A model generated the notes under the pieces. That model was not told the origin of the DNA and ran no database searches. It saw only the letters and a list, made by a program, of their open reading frames with translations. A stretch of DNA of 64,000 nucleotides, taken from assembly GCA_023052935.1 (NCBI GenBank), contig CM041292.1:99364587-99428586 (forward strand), read 5' to 3'. The translations under genes and the position numbers were made by a program. This DNA is from Piezodorus guildinii. Its lineage: Eukaryota; Arthropoda; Insecta; Hemiptera; Pentatomidae. Shown one piece after another: positions 1-11,661 of the stretch; positions within the stretch are counted from its first letter, which is position 1, and every line of letters begins with the position of its first letter.

Positions 1-7
1 AAAATAT

Positions 8-425
8 CGGCATTTAAGCCCCGTTAGAAAATCTTAATCAGAATAAAACCTATATGATATTAAAGCCCATTAAATTTTACATCGATATAGCGAGTTTAAT
101 TAAAATCGTCCGAACCGTTTTTGAGAAAATCGAAAAAAGGTGCAAAATGCATAGTATAAAGTGCCTCTTCTGGTAAGCTCATTTTGATGAAAAAGGTTTT
201 GTAACGTCTCGGGCATATATTTGTCTTAAATATGAAATTTCAGTTTCATAGGACTTACCGTTTCCTCCGGGAGTTACCACACACTCAGACCTTTTTGCGG
301 GACTTGGTTATTTGGACTCAGGGAACCCTAAAACGTGTATTTCCGTTGAAAACTGGAATTCGAAAATTTTCACGATCACAATACTTCCCCTTACTATATA
401 TAGTGAAAGTAAAAAGTTAATTTTA
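8..425 (+). repeat. Rep-A copy 1 (unclassified interspersed repeat)
   Basis: First of about eight copies of a dispersed family of roughly 400-480 bp. Landmarks in order are a 'cagaataaaacctatatgat' block, 'gataaagtg..cctcttctgg' near the middle, 'cgtctcgggcatat', 'tttgcgggacttggt', 'ccctaaaacgtgtatttccg' and a 3' edge ending in 'gtgaaagtaaa'. The same blocks recur in the same order at 42,775-43,163 and, inverted, at 44,112, 51,025/55,927 and 61,753. I see no box A/B promoter, no conserved reading frame and no terminal inverted repeats, so class is unknown. Confidence 0.75.
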
Positions 426-779
426 AAATTTTGTGTCTAGTAAACATTGAACCCATGGTTTAGGTAGACTTTTTAAGTGATCAATTTGCTCCATATTCTT
501 GCTTAACTTACCCTACCTACTTTAAGTGGACTTGACATAAAATGGCTATGGACAGGGATAAATTAGTAATCCATCGGTATGCATAATAAGCGATCAAGGC
601 TTATCGTTAAGGAGCTATAAAGGCTCAACTGAAAAATTGTTCAACTAGCCCCGACCTATTCTATGATTCAATCAATGTTACATCCTTAGTATCAAACTTT
701 GGAAAGGATGTGGAAAGTTCTTGGATCACACTACGTGATCAATATTTCAGCATTGTTCATTACCCCTAAGCCCATGGCC
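426..779. other. Unannotated AT-rich stretch
   Basis: No reading frame, repeat or motif that I can support. Confidence 0.4.
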
Positions 780-1150
780 ATCTCCAACAAACTCTCGCAT
801 ATATTTCTCTCAGAAAGAGGATTAGAAGAAACAAGAGGGGTTTCAATAACGAAAGAGGTCTGAGTGGAGGGATAGCGTTACACTGTCACCATGACGTGGC
901 TCCATGTTTTCCAGGCTGGAGACTCCATTCGCCTCCAGTCAGGTGAGAAGACAATGGACACTGCGGACATTATGTCTCTGTAATCAAAAGCTGGACAAAG
1001 CAATTAGCTAATCCTACGGCAATGGTTCCCTATGACTCAACAATACGTCTTTTGTTGCTGTCTTATCTCCATCCCTCACCACCAGTCTCCTTTCGTTGGG
1101 GCTAATATTCAACAATTCATATCAATATTGCTCTTAAGCTGAGTTGCGTA
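780..1150. promoter_or_regulatory. Candidate conserved non-coding island 1
   Basis: GC-richer than its surroundings and free of long reading frames on both strands. It contains SOX-like cores facing each other around position 1,040 ('aacaat' and 'tttgttg') and a homeodomain-like 'caattagctaatcc' around 1,000. This is pattern recognition only. Comparison with a related species would decide. Confidence 0.25.
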
Positions 1151-2564
1151 CAACAGTATTATCAGGAGAAGCTTAAAAAATAGAGGACAATAGTCCGGTT
1201 GGTAGTCATAAAAAAAAGAAAAGAATATAGTGTAAACTATTTCCTGTTTTGTTAACGTTTCAAACCATCTTCAAGGCTCCTTATGAAAAGGCAGTCCGAA
1301 AATGATTCAGTCTTCAAACATTATTGAAAATTTTTCAAGATTGATGTAATAAGACAAAAGGCGATTCCCGGTGATAACTGGGGAATGAAATGACGTAACA
1401 CATTATGGTAATTAGTAATTAATTAGGCCATAGAGCTAGAAGAAAAGCAAGTAGAAAAAAATTAAGAGTATGTTATGTAAGATGATTATCGTTTTATCAT
1501 CTACAAATGACTATTCATCATCATTGTTAACTTCACCAATTAAAAAAAAAAAAGCATAAAAATGAAGATGTAGAGGTAATCTCTTCTCAACTGTAATATT
1601 ATTTTTTACAAACACAATACAAGTATTTGTTTCATTAAGTAAAGGTAATAAGAACAATATAAATGAAAAAAAAATGAAAAAATTATAATAGATTATTTGT
1701 CTTCTCGGAGAAATTCTATCAAGATAAATTTATTTAAACTGATTCCACAATTTCTAGAAGAATTTTCAATATTATTTGCATAGCCTAGAATAATCTTTGA
1801 AAAATGTTTAGTTATAATTATTATTATAAATTAAGAATTAAAAAGAGAAACTTGAAAGTTGTACTATATTTTAAAAATTATCCTAACAAAAAAAGAATCT
1901 GGATATTCCAAAGGTTAGAATATAATTTAATAAATAATTAAAATGGTTACAAAATTATAATAGGCAACTACTGACTTAGCTTCGGAGGGGAGGGGGAGAG
2001 GTTACTATTTTTTCATATTCTTCTAAAATTATTTCAATAGTTCTTTTAATAATAAGCATTTAAAAAAAGTCCTGGAATGTTAAACTGAATGATAAAGTTA
2101 TATCGAAACAATAGATTTTAATATAAAATTTTGAAAACATGTTTTTGTTTTTTATTTAGCAACACCATTTTTAAATTATACATTATCTGGGTCATTTTCA
2201 ACAAAACGTACAAACGCTGTACAAATGATATCCTTCGTACTAAAACTGGTTATCTTCTATTTTTTGGTAGATATTTTTCTGCTCTACTTGTTGCACATTT
2301 GTAAGTTCAAACTAATGAATTATACCTGTTTGAAAAAATTTAATAAATGTCCAAAACGTCATTGGCTCACCCTGTTCAAATCAGACTTTGTCAACTTCAA
2401 CGTGGTACCCAGTCTGAAGGTGCTGGAAAGATTTAACTGGTTTGGTCCATTGCGTTCATACATACACTCTATAGTTTCAGAATACAGAATTGCAGGTTGT
2501 GAAAACGGTAATATCTGTTTTAAATAAATAAAACAAAAAACAATTTCCAAGGGATTTTGCGTCA
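1151..2564. other. AT-rich intergenic DNA with an uncertain 100-codon ORF
   Basis: Mostly low-complexity AT sequence. One plus-strand frame at 2,225-2,527 is open for 100 codons, with a hydrophobic N-terminal third. It has no family signature, and an opposite-strand frame of 68 codons overlaps it. I treat it as a chance ORF or old transposon debris, not as a gene. Confidence 0.35.
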
Positions 2565-2720
2565 TCAGTGCACCCCGAACGGTTTTTGTCGCCGCGATCT
2601 CCCATTAAGCCATAAAAAGGCGGGAAAAGGCTCGCATAAAACGTTACACCTTCCGCAAGCCGGCCCAGAGGTTTTTAACTTGCACGGTTGCAGGGAGTGA
2701 AGACGTACGCTAGTGAGTGA
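2565..2720. promoter_or_regulatory. Candidate conserved non-coding island 2
   Basis: A short GC-richer block with 'ccataaaaaggcggg' and 'gctcgcataaaacg', resembling posterior-Hox or Caudal-type CATAAA sites, then a GC-rich stretch. There is no open frame of note. It looks like the other islands in base composition and motif content. Confidence 0.2.
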
Positions 2721-3560
2721 GAATATTTTTATTGGTAGTCATTGTTGCACCCACTCTACCTCTGCTAGTTACTTTTAATTGATTAATCTTCTTTTGTCCG
2801 TGATAGTGTTCAACTTACTCAGTAAATTGATCTACTTCTTTGTTTTGGAGAGAAAACATTTTGGAAAACCTTCGACTTGTCATTGACAACACATAAGGTG
2901 CGCCAATGAGGAAACGGATGTTTTTTTTATACCCCTTTAAACCTACTGCTCTGATATGAAGAAATATTCTGTTTACCCTTTTTCATACTCTATTGGGTGC
3001 TGATCGTATATAGAAGCGAATTTTTTAAAATGTTTAAGAGATGAATGAGGCGATGACTATCTTAATTTGTTATAAACCTCCTGGCAATCATTCCGAATAG
3101 CATTGCCTCACCACTAGATCGTCATTAGCTCACTTTATGATTTCTGGAATAATTAATTATTAATGGAATTAATTATTTTGATAATTAAACAGAATCCAGC
3201 TCTGATGAGTGCTACATCAGATCAGATTTAATATATAGGGAGACACAAACAAAGGATGAACCAAAAACTCAACTTTTGAAATTTTCCAGGAAGGCGCTTC
3301 TGTTCATACGTTTTTCAGAGTTTGGTCCATCTATTAATAGTAGAAGAAAAAATTCAAGCTATATAGAAAGGAGGGTTATAGAGCATTCATTTTAATCCGT
3401 TGAAAGTGTGTTATAGTATAAAGAAATTCACCACCTTCGACTTATCACACATTTCCTTATTTTTCTTTCCTCTACTCCCGCTCTCAGCCTGCTACAATTA
3501 GGTGGCACACAGCCACTCCCCCTCTATGATGTAGTACCTAACGGTAGTCCTTCCCATGTC
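2721..3560. other. Unannotated AT-rich stretch
   Basis: No supported feature seen. Confidence 0.4.
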
Positions 3561-3569
3561 TTTTGAATA

Positions 3570-3705
3570 TTTCAGGCAACCCTAGCAAAAATAAAACACA
3601 CAGACTTTTTTGCGGGACTTTATTTGGGACTAACAGGACCCTGAACTCGAAATCGAAAATTTTCATAATCGCAATACTTTACAAAACAGTATTGTATGTA
3701 AAAGT
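3570..3705 (+). repeat. Rep-A partial copy 2
   Basis: Only the 3' third of the family is present: 'cacacagacttttttgcggg', a 'ttgggactaacaggaccctg' block and 'cgaaaattttcataatcgca', in the same order as in copy 1. It is diverged and truncated at both sides. Confidence 0.6.
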
Positions 3706-3944
3706 AAAAATTGTAAAATATTCTAGAGGTTTGTCATCTTCAAGGCATTTTTCAATGAAATTCGAAAGTTTTATGAGATTGCTTATCTAAATTGCTTACT
3801 TCCATCAGATTTAATAATAAAATGTTTAACTTAGTTATTGTAGAATAACTAACTTAATTATGGTCAACTAATATTCCCATCATTGATATTTTGTTTATAT
3901 TATTAAGCTCTTGATTGCTTTTAAAATAAAGCCGGGATGTAAAC

Positions 3945-4185
3945 AGGCCGGTAAAAGGGAGGACTCGGTTATAGGCAGGAAATCTGGCGAGCTGCGAAAG
4001 TAACGAGAAAGGCCTAATCGCCATCACATTGCGGATATAAAAGTAAATCGCTGCGTGCTCTCCCACCTCTCGTCCAGTCAGCAACAAATTGAATCGGAAT
4101 ATTGGAAGATGCGTTCCCCAGCATTCCAATGGCACTTCGTTATAAGCCCCTATAAAGCCGAATATGAGTTATTTTATTTAAGTTG
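3945..4185. promoter_or_regulatory. Candidate conserved non-coding island 3
   Basis: GC-richer block. A minus-strand frame of 93 codons crosses it (3,854-4,135) but has no recognisable domain. Composition resembles the other islands. Function is unknown. Confidence 0.2.
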
Positions 4186-4336
4186 TGGCATTTTACCAGC
4201 ATTGTCCATTATTCATTTTACTAGTGAAGATTATTTAACTTAAACCTATCCTTTGTCAGATCTCTGTCAATAATAGAACAAAAAAAAAAAATTATAATAA
4301 GAAGGAATTGTTAACTTTTAGAATTAACTATCGGAG

Positions 4337-5013
4337 GCTTCACCCTTCGTCGTAAACCAATGACTTCCTGCCCTACTGTATCCGTTAATGACACTCCGCT
4401 AGCCCCTGATGAACATATTCGATACCTAGGGCTCCACCTAGATAAACGTTTAACTTGGAACCCCCATACAAGACTGAAACGACAAGAAACTGCCCAACGT
4501 TTTCGACTACTTCAACACTTACTGGACAAACGCTCCAACCTTCCTCTTAATTACAAAAGCATTGTTTATATGACCATCATAAGACCGAAATAAGACGGAG
4601 TAGGCTCTACTAAGCCATTGAATTCCTCTCGTATTCAATCCTTACAATCCTAAATCCTTCGTAAAATTCTCAATGTTTCTTATTTTGTCACAAATAAACT
4701 CATCCATAAAGACCTTAATATTCCATATGTCGCTGACTTACCGGTGAGGTACCGTTCCTTCCATGACAAACTCCATTCCCACTACAATCCATTAGTTTCC
4801 ATCCTTGCTTCTTCATCGATCCCTGATAATCCTCCGAAGCGTCTGAAAAGAAGATGGCCTCGAGACCTTCTAGTTTGGAATATTTTTAGAGTGCTGCAAC
4901 TGGGTAGTGGCTCTACATGTATTTCATGACAGTTTTCTATATAACCATCACATTTACTTGATGTATTTTTTAAAGATTACAGTTGTAGATATCAATAAAT
5001 AGGTTTAAAAAAA
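4337..5013 (+). mobile_element. Jockey-A LINE, 5'-truncated copy
   Basis: Encodes the C-terminal part of a Jockey-clade reverse transcriptase. Frames contain 'IRYLGLHLDKRLTWNPHTR', then 'NPPKRLKRRWPRDLL' near 4,825-4,870, the conserved end of this family. The element is broken by stops and shifts: the frame closes at 4,593 and further pieces lie in other phases. The 3' UTR ends with 'gatatcaataaat' and a short A run. An 11-bp direct repeat, 'aactatcggag', lies at 4,326-4,336 and 5,014-5,024. This is a target-site duplication that fixes both boundaries and shows that the copy was truncated at insertion. Confidence 0.88.
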
Positions 5014-5024
5014 AACTATCGGAG

Positions 5025-6324
5025 AAGTTGATTAGGGTTGTAGACATCAAATAAATCACACCTAATAAAAACGGTTATGCTATTGGCGTGGCGACGTTTT
5101 AGTATACATTTTAGATCTTCAACAGGGCTGGGAAAAAATTGATTAAACATAGAGCTATATAAGATGACTATATCAATATTATTATAACAAATCAATAAAT
5201 AAATAAAAGTTATAAAAATATGGGCTATAATTAGTAAAATGTGGTACATGATGGTGTATAGGTGGAATTGTTTTCATGTTACTTTTAACGTCAGTGTTAT
5301 TAAATTTACTTACACTTACAATACAGTAAGTGAATGCAGTTATGATACAAATTTTGTAATTTCAGTTTTTTTACCAACACGCATGTTTTAGGCTCTTCTG
5401 AGACTGAATCACCGAGTCAAGCTATATGCGGTAAGTCAAGCTTCAAAATTGAAATTATATATTAAAAAAAATTCAGTGACCAACATCACAGGTACTACCA
5501 ATTCAGCCACGGGAATCATCAGCCCTCCTGATCAGACCACATCGCAAATTTCCCACATCTTATCACAATAATCTTATCTAGTCCCTTTTGAGCCATTTTC
5601 AAGAGCTCGCTCAGTTAACTTAATAAAATAAATATAAGGATGTTATGGCAACTACTTTCTGAATGCGGGTAATCAGAACATATACATTATACCATAAATT
5701 TTACACAAATTTACGACTTCAACAGCTTAAATTATTAATTTAAGATTCCACAGGCACGAGACCACTATTCTATGTACCCTCCGCAGGAAGACATAACCAA
5801 GAATAAAGCTCTAACAAGACCTTGAGCCATCTGCCGGTTTGAAACTGTGACCTTCTGCATAGTTGTATTTGTATATATTTCTAGCTGTACCCCACGGCTT
5901 TGCAAGCGACTATTTCATCGTTGTTACTTTGTATACGTTAACAATAAGAGTAACTATAATACATACAATGGTCAATTATATAATGCCATATTTTAATTTT
6001 ATTTATTTAAATATATAATAAAATACCAGCAGAAGTAGGTCAACCCTTAATTACTTTAATACTAATACATATCTAATTTAGCTTTTAAACATATTCGTTG
6101 TACATCGTTACAACTCGTTTGCAACATAAATGTCAATTAATCCCATTCTTAAGTGAAGCTTTTCATCCTGGGATTGGGAGACCCTTATGGTGCCCTTCCA
6201 GCTTCTATTAAACGGTTAAAATCTCTCCTAAAAATTGAGTCAATATCTCGAATCTAAATGAAAACGGAAACTACAGTCAAGGGATGTATCGCTGTTTTAA
6301 CTATCACATTATGTCCGCTATAAT
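5025..6324. other. Unannotated AT-rich stretch
   Basis: No supported gene or element. A faint LINE-end-like stretch near 6,170-6,240 is too short to call. Confidence 0.4.
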
Positions 6325-6630
6325 ACTTTTATCCGTAACTAAAGGCATTTCGAATATTAAACTATTTCAGATTTCTTGTAAATCCGATAAGCATCACACC
6401 ACAGTGACTATAGCGGTGAAAGTTTATTTTGGCAACCTTAGTTTTCTCTTGCACGTAACCCAATCCTCTAAGAAAACAAAATGTCCCCCATTCTCCTCCC
6501 CACCTAAAAAATCTATTCCGAGTCGTTATCTTGACTACATAAGATTGTTTCCCACTCGCAGCTCACTCTAGTAAATACATACTCGCATAGTTAATCCTAT
6601 CTGTCTTTATATTGCGTTACATACCAACTA
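6325..6630 (+). repeat. Direct repeat pair Rep-C, unit 1
   Basis: Shares blocks in the same order with 6,950-7,215: 'taaaggcatttcgaatatta' against 'taaagtcatttcgagtggca', and 'gtttcccactcgcagctcac' against 'gtttcccgctcgcagcttac', followed by matching 'atagttaat' and 'tctgtct' segments. The copies are diverged and have no coding potential I can see. Class is unknown. Confidence 0.5.
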
Positions 6631-6743
6631 AAACCTTTTGAAGATTCTTTAATTTAGCGTAATATTACAATTTCAGAATGTAATACGTTTAATAAATAAA
6701 CCAACCTAAGCAATATTGGGATCTAGACAGTTACAGAGGCTAA

Positions 6744-6850
6744 GGGCGCGTTTATACTGCATCCGTTTAGGAGATTGAAGCGGTAGCAGGTTCCTAGAAT
6801 TCTATAGAACAGTCGTACAAGGAGGCTATTAGTAGATATCTCGTCCATAA
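6744..6850. mobile_element. MITE left end (Harbinger-like?)
   Basis: 'gggcgcgtttatactgca' at 6,744-6,761 matches the terminus of the short palindromic element at 15,873-15,967. The following 'aagcggtagcaggttccta' resembles that element's interior. I find no right terminus here, so this is a truncated copy. The flanking 'taa' fits a three-base target site, but a single end proves nothing. Confidence 0.4.
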
Positions 6851-6949
6851 ACCAATTTTTCTCATTATTGTTTGGTACCCACAAAAAGCCGAAAACATGT
6901 TAAATGAAGCTATACAATATAAATGAACCTGAAATAGTAATGAGTTACA

Positions 6950-7215
6950 CCTATGCCCGTAATTAAAGTCATTTCGAGTGGCAAACTACTTGGGGTTTCT
7001 TGAAATTCCTATGAGTGAATAACTAAACTTACTTTAGTGGAGAAGAAATATTCATGGCATTCATAAGTCAAGCCACTAACTAATAAAATTATCCGAAAGA
7101 AAGGAATATCTTACCTATCATATTAACGTTGTTTCCCGCTCGCAGCTTACTCTGGTTGAATAAATATAGTTAATTCTTTCTGTCTCTATCTCTGCTTACA
7201 TATCAACGATAGTAT
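6950..7215 (+). repeat. Direct repeat pair Rep-C, unit 2
   Basis: Second diverged copy of the segment at 6,325-6,630, offset by about 600 bp. Either a local duplication or two insertions of one unclassified family. No coding potential seen. Confidence 0.5.
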
Positions 7216-7369
7216 ACCGCAAACAAAACAATGAGCCCGTTGGAAATTGAGATTCCAGATGATTTTTTTTTTCCTCTCAGTTAAGTTCGATTACAGGTAG
7301 CTGTCCGTTTTCTGTTGTAGCTAAATGTATTTTATTCATTTCCAGGGTTTAATTTCCCCTGGTGAAGAG

Positions 7370-7710
7370 CAGAGGAGGGAGAATGGCTTCGAGAATCGTC
7401 CATTGTTCTTGACAACAATAGCCATCCTCATCCCCAATCCCTACCGACCGCACTAAACCTCCCGGTGAGAGTTGAAATTTGAAAAAAATTAAGGACATGA
7501 AGTGCCGGGCTAGATATTTACGCACCAGGGATCAATTTCCCGCCAACGAGCTAATCTGGGCTCACGCTCGACGTGAGCGAGTGGACAATGGTGAGGTAGG
7601 AAGAAGAATAGAAGCCGCTCCGTATCTTGTCCCCATTGGTCGCCTGGCACCGGTTGGATTTGTTTGCACAATGTGTCCCTTCTCCACCTATTGAGGGGCT
7701 TTGCTGGGTT
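7370..7710. promoter_or_regulatory. Candidate conserved non-coding island 4 with SOX-like palindrome
   Basis: GC-richer block with inverted half-sites 'attgtt' (7,402-7,407) and 'aacaat' (7,414-7,419) six bases apart, matching the SOX HMG core. Short open frames of 71 and 80 codons run on the two strands but show no domain, and neither has splice sites I would trust. A cis-regulatory role is inference. Confidence 0.28.
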
Positions 7711-8454
7711 TGTCCCTACCTGAAAATTTGTTTCATGAAGAAAGTAATCCATGCGTGGTTTAATATTTTTTAGAGGTTAGTGTCCTCCTCGGTAGGGTGA
7801 ACAACACTTATTATCTTATTGAATTAAAATAAAATAAAAAAAGTTTCAAAATGACAAAACAAATAAAAATAATTAAGAAGGTTCAGTTAGTTCATTCTTT
7901 CTTTCATCCCATCTAAATGTTTCTCGAATTGTAACCATAACATCTTTGCAGATTATCAATCAACTAACTCCAGCTTTAACTGACATTTATTACGTTAGAG
8001 AAATACTTACTATATCACCTGTTACGTATTCAATACAGTTTAAAATTACATGTTTCAGAAACAAGCAGGTGGCTTCTGATATAGGGTCTACCACCTAAGA
8101 TCGTAAAAACATTTTGTGACACAGTATACACTACAAAAACTAAAATATATTCAATTTATAGGACCGTCAAGACATATAATTCAGCTCGATCAGGACGGAT
8201 TCAAAATGAGCGCCTTTTGAATTCCTAAGGAGATGCCTTGAAAATGCTAATTAATATCTGATTGGAATATATTAGGTATAGTAGGTAATATTTAAAATTG
8301 GCATTTTTTTTTTTTTTTTTCTGAGTGCTTATTTTAAATGGGATGTTTTGACGACCTGGCACTGAGCTTAAAATCATCAACAACAATGATTGTTGATTGG
8401 GCAAAAATTATACTGCAACTTTTAAATCATTCAATAATAATAGTGTTATAAATA
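7711..8454. other. Unannotated AT-rich stretch
   Basis: Nothing supported, apart from a T run at about 8,306-8,321. Confidence 0.4.
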
Positions 8455-8566
8455 TTTCTACATATATATGGGATGAATGATTTCTTCCAGCTGCAATACT
8501 TGTTACTCCAGAAAGTGGCAGATTATATTATCAATTCATAAAAAAGATTTAAAAAAAAGTTTTATA
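8455..8566 (+). mobile_element. Jockey-B LINE, 3' terminal fragment
   Basis: Aligns block by block with the last about 100 bp of the intact Jockey-B tail at 30,905-31,000. Shared landmarks are 'gtatgaatgattt', 'aatactcattgccccagaa', 'ggtggcagattgtattatc' (with a few changes) and an A-rich end. Only the tail is present, so the copy is severely 5'-truncated. Confidence 0.7.
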
Positions 8567-8584
8567 TGTCTATTAATAAAGATT

Positions 8585-9175
8585 CATTTACCACCTACCA
8601 CACTCTTCAACCCCACGTCCTAGACCTTGAAGTATGGTCCCAGAATTTGAGGATGAAAATAATAGGGATTTCATCAAATTCTACCAAATAACCTTTATCC
8701 TTCGTTGTAAACCTATGACTTCCTGCCCTACAGTTTCATTTATTTATTTTTCTCTTATACCATTTATACAGATCCAATACCTTGGACTCCTGTTCTACAG
8801 TATCGTTTAAATATTTTTCACTTGTTCCATTTATACAGATCCAATACTTAGGACTTCAACGAGACAAACGTCTAACTTGGAATCCTAATACAAAACCAAA
8901 ACTAGATAAGTGTTAAAACCTTCTCTTAACTGAAAACCGCTCATTTATATCACCATTATAATTCCAATCTTGAATCGAGCATTGGTAAGTATAAACTCAT
9001 CGATAATTAACAGTAATATTACATACGTTGCTGATTCGGTCTGTTTGCGGTAACCTTCATATCATTACAAACTCTATTCAACCTTTAACCAACTAGTTTC
9101 TATCCTCGCTTCCTCTTCGGCTCCCAATAATCCTGGCAAAAGAAGATGACCAAGAGACCTTATGATAATTTAGTT
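8585..9175 (+). pseudogene. Jockey-A reverse transcriptase relic
   Basis: Degenerate C-terminal RT remnant. Recognisable are 'EVWSQNLRM' near 8,620, the 'RCKPMTSCPT' block near 8,700, 'IQYLGLQRDKRLTWNPNT' near 8,840, and a terminal piece near 9,140 equivalent to KRRWPRDL. No frame is open throughout. A 67-bp internal tandem duplication (8,722-8,788 and 8,789-8,855) repeats the stretch before the YLGL motif. Confidence 0.75.
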
Positions 9176-9179
9176 TTTT

Positions 9180-9539
9180 TGCATTTAATACTCAGTACTG
9201 CCATATTTAATATTTTCCTCAAATTTGCTCGATTTATTGATGTTCCAAATGATTTCAATAAATGTATTTCAAACAAAATTATATTTTACGCAAAAGAGCT
9301 AAGCTATAAATTAACATCTAAAACTTAAGGTTATCAAGAAAAGCATTGGGTAGAAAAATAAAGAACAAACTGACATTAACATTGAAATGGGTTTCACAGA
9401 TAAAGCTTAATTAGATTTCAGAACTTTAGCCACAGAGAACCTGTTACGTTTCAAATGAATCAATTGCTTATTCTATTCTACAAGAAGTGTCAATAAGAGG
9501 CCCTTTACAAAGAAGAAGAACGCACATTTTTAATCTGGG
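9180..9539. other. Unannotated AT-rich stretch
   Basis: No supported feature. Confidence 0.4.
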
Positions 9540-9765
9540 CGAACGGTGAAACAAAGCGGAGGTCCAATAAGAAGGGGTTGAATTAATAATTAAGTTAGTT
9601 TGAGTATAATAGGCTAGTTAATAGCCTTAGGGCGAGCTGCTCTGGGGCGGCGCATGCATATTTGAGGGGCGGCAACATGAATATCTTAAAGGATCCCGGC
9701 TACTGGCTACCTCCGTCGTCTCTCATCTTGGTTTAACAGTTTATAAAACGCTATAAAATATGGTT
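9540..9765. promoter_or_regulatory. Candidate conserved non-coding island 5
   Basis: GC-richer block with 'gaattaataattaag' homeodomain-like sites and 'ggcggcgcatgcatatttg'. No coding frame. Regulatory role is inferred from composition only. Confidence 0.2.
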
Positions 9766-11059
9766 CGTGAGATCCTCAGCGGTATGTTATAACAATAGGC
9801 CTCTCAAATCGGTTATTCAAACTCCAACTAATATTATCAAAACCCTTCTCAACCATCGGTATTTTTATCATAAGTTCTATCCAAGATCTTTAAGTGCGCT
9901 CACACTTTGGTGATTCTCAAACCAAATCAAACTGCACACGTGAAATCATGGATGACATACACTTGGCTAACTAATCGTCTACAATATACATTAATGTCCA
10001 GGCTGTTTAACATTTTTTTAGACAGTTTCATTTGGTTAAAACATTCTTTTTAAAATGCATAATCTATATTATCTATTACAAAAATGATAGCGTAAAGAAC
10101 CGTATGGGGAGAGGGGAATGTGGAGAGTAGAGGGCATGAACTAATGCAATCTATATTTAATATTAAAAATTATAAAGGTGAGATGAGCTTAAGTACCATC
10201 CACTATTAGAAATGATTAGTAAATGTGCGAATCCACTGAAAAACAACAAAGTGTTTTAAACATTATTACTAAGCTCTTATCCATCAGGATTAATCACCCT
10301 ATCCATTGGTCCAATACTATTTTGTGACATCGGTGAGGCTTAGGTTGTTGTTTGTTATGGTATTACTATTATTTAGCATGAAGCATGTAGCTTAGTATGA
10401 AGCAAGACAGCACAGGAAATAAAAGAAAGAAAATAGAGAATTTAGAGGGAAAAAAAAAAACATTATTCAAATCTCTAGTTTACATCTAGAGTAGACTAGT
10501 TAGCGACATGGAACCTGAAATATTACCCTGGATTTTGTATACACAAGAGCCAATAAAGTCATAAAATAGAAACCTTATTTTTTTGGCTGCAGACTTGATG
10601 TGTCTATGAAAATATGAGATTTTTCTTTATCATAAAAAAATCCTGTTTGTACGCCAACCACCGTACAATGAGCTGATTGGGTTGATATCACGCTAAGATT
10701 CCAGATTTTTTCCCCAGTTTTGGGTTCCCACTTAAAGGTATAATGTTAAAATCTACTAGCCGTCTTTTAATTTAAAAATTATGATTATATTCATACTATG
10801 GTATTGTCCGACCAGATAAAATCGGTTAGAAAAGACTTAAGAAAAATAATGTTTGTTAAGTATACTTTATTATTAAATATCAATTTAAAGTTACACTTTT
10901 ATAATATATTATATATGTATTTGTACCTCCGTTATCCATTAATTATATCATGCAGTTTAATTGATGTAATTTGTCACTTCATCGTCACTGTCTTTAATTG
11001 GAGAATGAATGTTTATAAACGCGATTCTAAACCAATATAGGGAACATACAGCTCCTAAA
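9766..11059. other. Unannotated AT-rich stretch
   Basis: Several short chance ORFs, none with a family signature. No repeat or motif I can support. Confidence 0.4.
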
Positions 11060-11610
11060 ATATAGTGACTACAATATAGCGTGGAGTTGTCTCGGTCCAA
11101 CGAGCCCATTGGTCTCTGTCCCTTGCAATTCTTTTCATCTCTGGGATAGTAAGTTCTCTTGCTGCACCCAGTTTCCCAATGTAGTTTGAGTACATACACC
11201 TGGGTCATCCACGAGGACGTCTTCCCACCGGTCTAGCTTCAAAATACTACCTGTCCTTATGGGTATCATTCTTTCGACAGACATGCCCAACCCATTACCT
11301 TTTGAAGGATGTCACGCACTAATCGTACTCCCAAATCCTCGCGAATCCTGCCGTTTCATATCCGTTCCCTCCTGGTCTTGCCAACTATTCTTCGGAGGAA
11401 TCTTATTTCAGCCTCTGTCATCCTGCTTGCATGTTTATCAAGAGATGTCCAACTTTCAGATCCATATAAAAGTACTGGAAGGAAAACCCATGTAAAATTC
11501 CTAATTTTAGCATCTCTGCGAACTTCATGTTTTCCTTTGATCGTTTTGGATAACTGGTAATACAAAATAACTAACTTCAATTTTAAACACTCAACTTGCG
11601 ACATGATTTC
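11060..11610 (-). pseudogene. LINE reverse transcriptase C-terminal relic
   Basis: The minus-strand frame at 11,356-11,604 contains 'VLLYGSESWTSLDKHASR' followed by 'EIRFLRRIVGKTRRERI'. This is the signature found after the RT domain in endonuclease-type LINEs ('LYGSE.W...E.RFLRR..G.TR.D'). The following sequence down to about 11,060 continues in broken frames with 'ERMIPIR' and 'LDRWEDVLVDDPG'-like pieces. It is unrelated to the plus-strand Jockey-A copy that begins at 11,662. Confidence 0.75.
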
Positions 11611-11661
11611 CCCAAAGCAGTCACCACCCTGAGGCCCGAACAGGAGTCTAATTTACCTAAC

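Noticed and set aside
2225..2527. 100-codon plus-strand frame with hydrophobic start
   Set aside because: No family signature, AT-rich codons and an overlapping opposite frame. Probably chance.
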